Positions 34,218-45,600 of a stretch of 53,907 nt of DNA are shown in pieces. The DNA lies in the NCBI RefSeq assembly GCF_001949145.1, contig NW_019091372.1:75587-129493 (forward strand). Direction: 5' to 3'. The notes under the pieces were generated by a model. The model did no database searches and was not told the DNA's origin. It saw only the letters and a list, made by a program, of their open reading frames with translations. Both the position numbers and the translations under genes were made by a program. Numbering within the stretch: the first letter of the stretch is position 1; every line of letters starts with the position of its first letter. The stretch is from Acanthaster planci. Its lineage: Eukaryota; Echinodermata; Asteroidea; Valvatida; Acanthasteridae.

Positions 34218-37200
34218 ATGTGGACCCTGGCGACGTGGTGCTTTGCCTGTCTTATCACAGCCTGCAATGCGCAGTTGACTGGTGAACAAGTACAAGATGT
34301 ACGTGTCTCAGTTACCAGCAGACGATCACTCGTTATCCCTTGCGTTGGCCTGAAACCAGACGACAAAGTCAGCATTCTTCATTGGTACAAAGGAGCCACC
34401 ATAGAGGAGGCGTTGAATACTGTCCTCATTCGCTACGACAGCAGCGGAACCGGGAAAAACTACACGGCGGGTGAGAAGTACCAGTTAAGGGCTGACTTCA
34501 GTTTGATCATCTACCCCGTTGAGCCGACTGACGCCGGCAGGTATTGGTGTCACGTGGTCATTGAGAATTATGGTGTGCAGCAGGAAGACCCAGTCGATGT
34601 GACTATAGGTATGTTCAATATGGAGTAGGCGTAGATCATATACACATTCATCCTAGCAGCATGGGCCTAGCCGAAATGTTCTTTGGAGGGGAAGGGGAGC
34701 ACGTTTCTCTGGGGGAAATTTGTGGGTTGAGGCAAAGTACAAAGAACTGATACATCACTAACAGCGGAAGAGGTTTTTTTTTCTTTTCAAGCAAAGTGGT
34801 TATTTGTACCCATTCTCATCTCTTTTGTCGTCATTTCTTTCGTTCTTTCCCTTCCCCTTTCCAGAGAGACCCTTTCCCCCTCCCCCGCGATGCCCTGACT
34901 GACTTAGGAGTCAGTCAACCCACTGACCTTGTCGGCTGTTATACTTGAAATTTCATGCATGATTTCATCTCATCATCTAACAATTACTCTGAAATGTAAC
35001 ATGCCAGGTTATCACAACCTTGATGAAAGATGGGTTTAACTCATATCCTCAAGTAAAACTTTACACCAAAGACAAACAGAATGTAAATAAAGGAATTGGC
35101 CAGTCACCAGTGTTAGTTGTCTTTGTAGTGGTGGTTTTAGTGTTTTGTTGTTTTTGCTTGTTTGACGGTGCAGTTATTAATAATTTCCAATTCTAGTGAG
35201 CCCCGTGGAACACGTGGTATCGTCTTGCAGCAAATTAGTGGACAATGTCTGCAGTGTCATTGAATCTCGGCGTCTCATTTTGGATTGCTGGGCTACTGAC
35301 GCGTTCTTGAAACCCAATTTAAGTTGGGCGTTCATTGGTTGTTCTGAAAACACCAGCCAGTCCCAACAATGGTTTTTGTCTAATCAGCGGTCGATCTACG
35401 ACGAAGATACCTCAACCTACAACGTCAGCCAGGGGGTCTTCTTAGGCAGGTTGGAACTGGAAAAAGATGAAACCTGCTCCTTTCAATGTACGACAACAGG
35501 TGGTGCTATAGTCAATGAATCATCGACAATTGTCAACGGATCGTCAAGTATAACAGTCGTCGTCACAGGTGCGTTAATTTATAATGTACAGTTTTCAGCA
35601 AGAAATTTTGCAACCCTGTCAAAGAAATGTCAGGGAAAATTGTTTTATGCTGGACCAATTTTCTTTCTCCTTCCAAAGTCGATAAAATCAGCTGTCCTAA
35701 AAAGATCAAACATAAATGTCTCATAAGACGTTTTTCTCCATCACCATACCACAGGAAAAGGTAAAAAACCTAATAACGGCCAGGATCCAGGCGACAACAC
35801 TGGTAATGACAACACCACACCAAGCAGTGGGCTTAACCTGGGTTTCATGGCTGTCATTATCGTGCTGGCCTTCGTTTCCTTGGTGTGCTTGATCGGTATA
35901 GTGTACCTCTTCTCAAGGGTCTGGTGTTCTAGAGGATCCACGTTGACAGCTGAAGAAGTCGAGATGAACAAAACTAAAGGTATGCCATTGTGACGGTTTA
36001 CATCTCTTTCCCCCTTAGAGGAGAAAAATCTCATTCGAGTGTATCTCCTCTGACTATTATCGAAGGTGATATCTTCATTTCTGTTTCTTTAATGCACGGC
36101 ACTTTTAAATATTATTAGAAGTACTTTGATCATCATATGAACAGAGTTGCTCTAGCCCAGTGGTAGGCATATGCTATGGCTGTGATTTTGAAAATGTGGT
36201 TTCCATAGCTTATTAGTATTTTTCTCCTACAGAAAACCGTGATGAGAAAATGTGCTTGCTTCATGCCGAGAGCGGCAAAGGAAACACCCAGGACATCATA
36301 GGTAGGCCTGAATCGTCGCTTGTGTTGAGGGTTTGCATGGCTGTCATCTTGTAGGCAAGGGCGTTTTTCCACAGCGTTTGCACAAAGGAGGTTTCCCTGA
36401 GGCCCAAAAGAGCTTCCCTGCAAGCTGGCTACCACGCAAGGCCTCTTTACCAATAAACGAATCTGCAAGTGCATGTGTCCAAATCCAACCCTCTGAACTT
36501 CCTAGGACGCGCATTGCTACCCATGATCTTACAACAGCAGTTTCCTGGTTCGAAGGGGTTTCATTTTCTTTCAGTCTACCCAGCTCATTTTTTACCGAGT
36601 GTCGTGGGTGGCAATTAACCCTATAGGGTGAAGTAAGGTTCCATCAAGAAGATCAAATTCATCAGTAGTCGAATTTTCTGGACTTCAGCTTAAATTAGTA
36701 GGATACTCTGAATCCCAGTGTCGTACTTAAAATATCAAATTATTTTCCCATCAAGGCCATTCTTGTCATTGCTCGCTATCAATTTTTAGTCTGTTTGGAT
36801 TTTGTTTTAAAGGCGAGATGACCCGCTGGCAATATAAGGGCAAGCTGTCCAAGAAGCTCAAAGGAACGGGGGACACACTGCAAGGAGTGACAGGTGTCTT
36901 ACCCTCAGCAGGTGGGGGACTGGTTATCGCTACTCAATACGGTCTTCAATGCTTCTCATCAAACTTCACCTCCATCTCGATCAAAGAGGATTCGGACCTG
37001 TCTCAGGATAACATCATCAGTATTACCAACCATCCCAACTGCGACTTGCTCATTGTTGGCCTAGAGACAGGAGGGCTGGTCTTTGTTAACGTGCTGACCG
37101 GTAAGACCAAGTCGGTGTTCCCGAACGAGATAGATCCCGACTCCCAGTTTAGCACCTCTGAGATTGCTGTCGATGACGTCGGTACAATCTTTGCCGGGCC

Positions 37201-37669
37201 AAGAAACGACAGGTCCATCTTCATGATGGAGACATGCACCACCTACGTCAAGAAGTTCCGAATCGACATCAACCTGGTGAGCCTCACAGCTTACGGCTCC
37301 AAGCACGTCTTTGTCAGCAACGGCAAGGATACTATTAAAAAATACCACTTCAAAAGAGCAAAGGGCGGTTACGACATGCTCAAATTCAAGAACTGGATCA
37401 GTGTCTATCCCATCGGAAACTTTGGGATCAAACGAATAACTGTTCACGCCGGACTACTGTACGCCGTGAATGGGTATGATACTGGCTGCAGAATACTGCA
37501 GTACGATGTGGAAACCTTTGACATCCTCCAGACATTTTGTACAAATCTGTGTGATCTGCAAGGACTGTGTTTCTTCGGAGAATTCAAAGTGGCCTTGTAC
37601 GAAACCAACTCCGTTAAAATATACGAGAAGAGGGAGGCCGATGAACTTGATAACTATGTTCTTGTCTGA
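34218..37669 (+). CDS. Ig receptor gene A: two Ig domains, membrane span, intracellular beta-propeller
   Basis: Exons 34218-34608, 35197-35568, 35755-35979, 36233-36301, 36813-37669, all joined in phase 1, total 637 residues. Exon 1 gives a signal peptide (WTLATWCFACLITACNAQ) and a V-type Ig domain (LVIPCVGL, LHWYKG, TDAGRYWCHV). Exon 2 gives a second Ig-like domain (LILDCWA, LSWAF, CSFQCTT) with several N-glycosylation sites. Exon 3 has a Gly/Asn/Thr-rich stalk and a span at about 283-307 (FMAVIIVLAFVSLVCLIGIV). A short cytoplasmic linker is followed by about 285 residues in one exon, forming roughly six blades of 40-45 residues; SEIAVDDVGTIFAGPRNDRS and the final ETNSVKIYE resemble NHL repeats as in TRIM-NHL proteins. 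I infer an adhesion or recognition receptor with an intracellular propeller for partner binding. I know no standard family with this order. Confidence 0.75.
36375..36440 (+). repeat. Dispersed repeat R2, second copy
   Basis: Shares tttgcacaaaggaggt and ccctgcaagctggctaccac, in order and orientation, with 22270-22340. It lies in the last intron of gene A, between the juxtamembrane exon and the propeller exon. Confidence 0.5.
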
Positions 37670-39586
37670 AGGATGGAAGACATAAAACGTCAAACAGTGC
37701 CAGCACATTGTCAGAATGTGCAGCAGAGAATAAGAATTTTAATACATATACTAACAGGGACAACACCAACAACAGTATTGGTAAGATACTTTTAATGTGG
37801 ACAGCAACAACAATGACGAAAGCATCGATTAAAATAATCAAGAGCAATAGCGTATCGTCTGTTGTCACTTCTATGTGCAAAAGTGGCGGACAAATCAATC
37901 CTCGATCCACATTAGAGAAATCAAACCACAGTTCAAGTCGCCGGCCAAGTGGAACGATGTAAGGTTCCAAGAGATGTGTTAGGTTTTCCTTACGAAACGT
38001 TGAATATACCGTGTTTATTTCCAACTGAGGAAATGCTCATGCTTGTTCTCAATCGTGTACTTCTTTGGTTTCATTATGTTGAGTAGTAGTTTCGAATATA
38101 AATCTACTGGAAGCAAACCAGCCAAAGTAAGCTTCTTTTCGTCTGTTTTTTATTTGTTTAAATCCATGAGCAAAGGTTTTGACTGCACGGGGGTGTTATT
38201 TAGCTCGGGTCAACCTTCCTGATGTAGGCCTACTCTTTGACACTGTTAGATTAATCAAAATCAAATTATAGTTTCTTTGAACCAGTTATTTTTCACTTTT
38301 CCTCACCCTAACCCCGCGATTTCCGACCGTGTTGATCAAGGGCACCATGGATTTATTCGGAACTCGAGTCCCGGAGTTTTTCGTCATATTATTAGTTTTT
38401 TTTCCTGAATGTTTCCACATGTTTCCAAAACCCTGTCAGCCACAATGACACGGAGTGTCTGTTAGGACGCCATAGTCTTCCTGTAAAAAAATCACCGTGC
38501 ATTTAATAAAAGGCCTGAGTGTTGGTATGTCAGGAAAGATGAACCCAACTGAGTCATGAGGAAGTAACAGGTAACATTTCATCGAAGTGACATGTGTATT
38601 TACAGCAGAAAGTAACCAGTAAACCATAATCACGTTTATGTATTGACAGACTGAAAGGGGAAGTACTTGCTACTTCATTTGAGTCATCAGTGCATTTGGT
38701 TTTTATTATATTCATGTGCTAAGGTTTATGTCCATAGGTGCTGGTCTCAGATCGGATCAGCCCGAAAACATTAAAGGGATTTCTTTTATAAAGTAGGATG
38801 AAATATTCTTAGGCTGTAATATAAAAAAGTGGATTAATTGCCGTAACTGCAAGGTTTTAAATCGCTGAGATCGTTACGCTTGTTTGTAGTATATTTTGCT
38901 TTGGTTTTGAGTGATGTCTCTTCATTGGCAAACAGCGCTTCTAAACTGAAGTAAAATGGACCTTTAGATTTCCTGAATTTGACTGTATGCATGCACTGAA
39001 TACGCTGGTGCGATTTTATAAACTGAAGAAATTGTTCTGTTAAGTGATCATTGAGAATCTGTTTTGTTTGATCTTTTTAATGTAGACAAATAATTTTGGT
39101 ATAGTTTAAAGTGTCTGAACCAATATGACTTTTGACAGTTCTAGGCATCCAAACACGTTGTATCTCAGTGCCTGTGTGTAGTCAATTCTGTACAATTTTT
39201 GAAAGAGGACTTGTTCATTGATTATTACGGCAGATAGAATTCAAAGTTTTTTATGTGGTAGATCAGTTTTTTGATGAATTTGATATAGATTGCTTTGTAC
39301 AGTTTGGAAAGTAGACAGTGTGGTGTTGTTACAGCAAGTGTGAGAGAGGAAGTGTTTATTAGTGTCTAAAGAGTGTTTTCAATTGTGTGAATCGATCACA
39401 AATTTCTACACGTGACTCATGGAGCGCTTTTAACTTGCCTTGGATATAAATAACGAGAATGCATTTCCTGAACTGCACAGAAAGTGAAATGTACACGGAA
39501 AGATTCGATTGCCATGCCAATGACAGATGTGATACAAACAGCTGCCTGAAACTGCAGTAGAATATTTTTGATGCGTTCCATTCTGT
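37670..39586. other. Spacer between Ig receptor genes A and B
   Basis: 3' flank of gene A, then unremarkable AT-rich DNA. A plus-strand AATAAA at 38505-38510 could end gene A's transcript. No exon is recognised. Confidence 0.5.
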
Positions 39587-39593
39587 TATAAAA
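39587..39593 (+). promoter_or_regulatory. Candidate TATA box of gene B
   Basis: TATAAAA lies 78 bases before the start codon of gene B, at a distance that would give a short 5' untranslated region. The start codon itself is in a good context (gccatgg). No other core element was found. Confidence 0.35.
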
Positions 39594-39670
39594 CGTGAAC
39601 AAGGCAGAAGCTTTCAACATCCTTGCTACTGTGAATTTAACTCACACCTTTTCGACGTCTCGCCCCCGCC

Positions 39671-42600
39671 ATGGCAGATTTCGCCTGTTCCGCAAGTATG
39701 ATTTTCGTGGTTGGCCTGATTATGGGTAAGTATCACGTGTTTGTGGCTCATGTTGTAGCCTTTTAAGAATGGAAAAGAGCACTTCAAACAGATTTACTAT
39801 GACAACCATTTAGGTCACAAGAGGAACAATTTAATAGCAGACCGGGGTGGAATGCGATCTCTAAACCTTTCTTACCTTGTTGGATGGAATCTTTTCGGGG
39901 GGGGGTGTAAGGTGGGATGTGTTTGTGAAAGTGCTAATTCAATATGTTGCTCTCTCTATGTTTGGTATTCCTCCGTGCCATGCCTGAGATTTCAAAGGAA
40001 AAAAACATTTAGTACTTCATGTAACAAGCCGGCCACTGATCGGCGTCGCTTCTAGGCGATAAAAGTAAACAGACCTTGCAAAATATTTGTAAAATGTCTC
40101 CATTTCTATAGACACTGAATCGTTGGATTTTATGGGTGTATGACGATAACGTCGGGGAAAGTCCATGAGAAATCTATCGGGGAAATAAATGCAAGTTTTG
40201 CTGGATAACTTTAAAGGAAATTTAGACTTTCAGTGTATTGGCTCCTTTTTGCATGGCAGGTGCATTTCTGCCGCGCTCCTACAGTCTGCAGGGACCGAAA
40301 TCAGAAGGTTAGAATCAGTTTGAATTCGAACAAAAGTTTCTTTACTGTGGATATGTCGGACTTCGCTTTACCGGTACTTATTTAGGCCTATTTACTTATT
40401 GTTTGATTTTTTTTGGGGGGGCTGTTGTTTTTCTTGGTTTTGTTTGATTGCTTTTTTGGAAGTTTAATCACACTCATGGGTGGATTGGATAAATAATTAT
40501 TATTTATTTTGTTTTAGAAATCCTTTCCCATCGGGGTGATGTATAAAGCCCGGATTTCACCTCAACCCCCAGAACGGCTATCAAAGGTTACATTAAAAAA
40601 TCCAAATGCTCACCCAACAAGTTTTCCCATCACCCGAAAATGGTGTCCGTAATGTGCTCATTTAAAAGGAGGAACTGAATTGAAAGATTATGGATTTTTT
40701 TTTCGTTTCTTAAAGTTAAGGTTTTACTTATGAACATTTTTGAAATGTTCGGAAATAGTGTGTCAGCCGTCGTCAAACACCTAAGGATAGGTCACAATTC
40801 AGCTCAGGAACTTCACATTTATGTCAATAATGAGGCTGATTTCTTAATGATTAATTTTACAGGGTCTTGCGAATTGAACCTGTCTATGAATGCATCGGTC
40901 CTTGTGGAAGGGGAACCCGTACAGTTCGTGTGTTCTCCAGGGAAGAACTGTGAGGGAGTTTCATCCATACGTTGGTTCCTCAATGGTAGCAGGCCGTCAG
41001 AAGGTACCAGTGATTTTGAGGAGACCACGTGGTCCTCAAGCAATTTCAACCTCGTTCCCCACAGGAACCTGTCAGGATTACTACTAGAATGCCGAATGCT
41101 CTTAGACGGAGTGATTCGACCATTCGTAAGGAGCATGATATTGGATGTAGCATGTAAGTACACTTCATGTCCCGAGGGAAGCTGTTCGCAACATGTTCTG
41201 TTCTTATCGTTCCGCGGCGCCTGTTTCCCCCTCGTTGAACCCCAGATGTCAAACCAGTTGTAAATCAACTGCATTTTTCCCTGCTCTGCCTTATTTTAAC
41301 CACAGGCTAAAAATACACCTTGAGTCGCACGAGATCATTAATACATCAAAACTTAGCATTCAGTTCAAAAAGTCATGTCCTCTCTCCATATTACCTGAAG
41401 CTACTTCCTGATGGGGTCACTTCGCTGCTGAATGTTGCGAGTGGAGTGACTTCAAATAATACATTAGCCGAGCTCATCAAGAATGGGTGAATAGTTTTAG
41501 ATTCTTCCCCATGAACAACAATAACACAACAAATTTGACCCCTAAATCGTCAATTTGAAGTTTCTGTGTTCAGGTTCAGTGTTACTCTAAATAAAGATTC
41601 ACCTTCAACTCAAGTCATTTTTTCGTATGTACCACTTTCAAAGTTTTTACAGTCGTCTACATTTGTATCTCCATTTTCTTGTTAGTTCCACCACGAAGTG
41701 CTGGTGTTACGGTTAGCAACGGCTCTCTGAACTGCAGTGGTACATGTCATATGAAGGTCAACTTATCACAGACGTACGAGTTCAGTTGCCAAACTCTAGA
41801 CTCCAATCCAGCCTGCATAGTCGAATGGACACTCCAAAATCCCTCGGCGCGCCTACCAACGCATTCACCCTCAAAGGATTTGAAGACCTCGGCTGTAAGC
41901 TGGAGGCAGAAGCAGGGGTGGGATTCTACAAGCACACTCAGGTTGACGGCTCTGCCTGACTTCCAACGGAGGAGCTTGGTTTGTAGCATCTCCCATCCGG
42001 ACAATCTAACAATGTTCAGAGAAATTAGAGTGGTTCTTCTTGTCAATACAGGTAATCAGCCCGCAGCATATCCAGGAAAGTGTAATGAACTTTTGTTAAA
42101 GTCGAAAGACTTTTGAGTTTCAGAAGACTCGAGAACAACACCTATATATTTTTGATTTTGCTATTGTGTACTGATCATGGACGTTGGACCTCCATGCTAA
42201 AAGAGCGCCCCCAGGTTTTAGCTGTACGTTGACTTCGTGCTTGGGAAATCAATATGACTTTTCTTAAGGATAAAAGTCAGATTCGAACAAGCAGGAAGGC
42301 TCGATAATACGTATTATCCAAATAAATAAATATGCTGAAAAACGTAAACCACGAGGAGAAAAATGTTCAGATAAAGCTTACTTTTCATTCAGCCACAGGA
42401 ACGTCGTAGGCCCTATCTCAAAATTTGGCAATATTTTGTAGTAGCCCGGGCGGCTATTTTAATTAATATCTGCAAAAGCCAGTACCGTACACTATTTGTA
42501 CGCTTGAGCTATCCTGAACTTTATCCCCAGGATCCGTGGACGCCAGCATCATAATCATTGTTGGATGTTGGCTCGCTTTCGTAATCGTCTGCTTGATCCT

Positions 42601-45600
42601 TGCGTATGCTGTCAAAAGTGCTTGGGTGCATGAGAAGGGGAGGCGATACCGTCTCAACTCAGACCAGCCATCGGCTGTTCAAGAAAAGGTACATCAAGGC
42701 CTGACCCAATCTTTGCCTCGCATCCTGCCTCGGCCCACGGCTATCCAGCCACCTTTAGAGAGGTCTACACCCAACCAGGACAGTCTGAACCAAGTTGAAT
42801 CATTTTTAAATTACCTAAACTCAGTCCAATCACAATAGCTGCAAGGGTAAATACAGAGCTGGGGGGGAACCGGTTTAGGGGAGCCCAGCAAATTTAGGAA
42901 TTTTTCATGTAACCTTTTAAGGCCTTTTTTTAGGGGCGAGGCTACGCTATTTGAAGGATGGGAAATGAAATAAACCAAACCTGTCGCCGTCCTCTCACCA
43001 TTTTTCAACAGAAATGAGGGAGATGTCCCTTTGTTTGGGGAGATAGCTCCTGTTACCCCGTTAGATCCGTCCTTGAAATAGCAAATTAATTGGATGATCA
43101 TAATCTTTCAGAATGACGAGTCATCTGAGGTTATGGAGGCCCTGATAGAGCTAGAGGGGCCTCGAACGGCTCGAGGAGTTCTTTGGGACAAGGTTACCAT
43201 TCTCAACAAGATTGGAGAAGGGGCGTTTGGTGTGGTTTACAAAGCAAATGCCGATGGAATTATTCAAGAAGGGAAGGTAGAAACAGTTGCTGTGAAAATG
43301 ATCAAAGGTTAGTTGGATCCTTTAATCGAATCTATACAACTTCAAAGCGAATATTTGATGCCGTTTTCACTGATTCTTTTTTTTGTGGACTATGCCATGT
43401 GTCTGCGAAACAACACTCTAATCGAGAGGTTCATTCCTCCAAAGTTGAAATACCTCCATCTCTATAATACTTATTTTAAAATAAAAGCTTTTTCCTTTGG
43501 GCTTTATCCCTGGACATTTTTACCGAGCAGTATGTTCTTTTAAACCAGTACTTTGGAAGTCCACAAAAGTTTAGAGAAAAAAAGTCGATAAAAGATCTCC
43601 AACATTTCAAATACAATTTTCTCAAAGATCGCTTTGAGTTCACTGAAAACTCGCGTTTTCTCGTGGCTTTAGAATGGGTTCCAGGGTCAAGTATGGTCAG
43701 TGACTTCATGAAAGAACTGAACATCTGCAGAACGTTGCAGACACACCCAAATGTTATAACGATGTTGGGTTGTTGCGTTGAAAAAGGTATGTGCATCCTC
43801 TCAGGTTTAATGATTGTAGTGATGAGTTGAAGGATTCCTCACAGAATGTGCATATTGGCCTATGAAAGGACGGATCCACGCAAGAAGGGTGCCACGCCCC
43901 TCCCGATATGTTTCAATGTGGAAATCACTCATGCAGAGATACCACAGAATTTCATTTATGAATGACCAAACAAAAATCGCCTTTGTAAAAGAGGCATTTG
44001 AAGAGCTGAGGCAAAATGTCTTTAACAGTGCACTTAAAACTGTGGAAACATGGCACATGTATCCATGGAAATTTATTTCAATATCGAAAACCGTCATTAC
44101 TTTGTTCTCAGAGCCATACTGCTTAATATTCGAGTACGCACCCAACGGGAACTTGGCTAAGTTTCTTATGCAGAAGAAGGCAGAGTGGAAGGCCAAACGT
44201 CATGGTGCACCAGTCAGCTCGGATCTGATAATTAAGTTCGCATGCCAGATTGCTAATGGTATGCACTATCTGTCATCTGTTAAGGTGAGTTTAAGAATTT
44301 GCCCAAGGAGTATTCATTTCAGATCACATGCTACCAACCGCTCATTGTAAAAACTAATATGCATACCTTAGAATACGAATCCTTGATATGTTTTTTAAAA
44401 CAGGGTTAAAGTTAAAAATACCACTGCGCAATCGTGACAAAAAAAAAACACGGGCGACGCACGGCGGACGACGCACGCATATGTGCTTTCTCCGCACCCA
44501 GAACAGGGTTTTTAGTGAGCCTCCAAAAGTTTGCAAAGCGTTGACCAATCACAAGGCGTGAAATACGTCGACCCTTTCCAAACGTGCATAGAGTACCGAA
44601 GTGTGACGTCACTGTGAACCAGAAAGTGCAGTGCAAACGAATGGAGTACGCGCGCGTGTTGGTTCACGCGCTGGTTTACGCGTTCACGCCTTTTACACAC
44701 TAATTGTGCGCGTGACGTATTCACTTCGCTACTCTATTGGGTCGATAGTTTTCGTGCAATGTGATTGGTCAAGGCGTTGCGAACTCTTGACGGCGCACTA
44801 CTGTAAAACGCCCATACTGGACAAAAGGCGAAGTAAGCTGTAATTTTTGTGCGATTAATTAAGTTACACTGTCACATGAAGAGGCTTAGGACTTCATAGG
44901 TGGAATCTACACTGAAACCATCGCCTCAATATCAACATTTACATCATTCAGGGTCCTAGCTCACAACATTTTAATACCACCAAAAGTCTGAGCTCAATAT
45001 TTGCTTCTTGTTTTCAATACTGAATGAATCTCAGAATACGTATCGTCCCACCAGCATAAGTTCTGCGAGAGCGCATACTTTAAAAGCTCTCATCAAGGTC
45101 ACGAGGTACGCTAGAAAGAAGTCTAAACGCTGCATATAGGCATGGGGATTCAACCTATGCATCCATGTGCAGAGCGAAATATGTGTTTGGAGGCAAAATT
45201 TCTACAACAGAATGCTGGTACCTGGGGTGATTCTTTGAAAGTTAAAAAATGCAATCGTCTATCTAAACACTCTTATTGTGGTGACAACCTAAGTTTTAAA
45301 TTCACGTGTTATTGATACCTCTCAGTGTAAACGGTGCGGCAGAAATAGAATCTCCTTATCGTGCATCGGCTCCTTCAAAAAGAGCCATCAGTTGGCCCCT
45401 GATCTTTGTATAAAGTAACTCTTCAAAGATCCTGTATAAATTTATTTGAACGTCGGAGATCAGAGTACCTGGAGTCGCGCAACCACGAGGACGCTGTATG
45501 TTGTGCATGTAATGGAGGTAGATTTCAAACATGACGTACAGGACATTACTGCAATATGGGCGGGGGCACCCTTCACTGAGGAATTACGAAACAGCAAAGT

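Noticed and set aside
43862-44284. Open frame running from inside intron 7 of gene B into the hinge exon
   Set aside because: The upstream part does not resemble kinase sequence, and the tttgttctcag acceptor at 44101-44111 gives the exact family junction.
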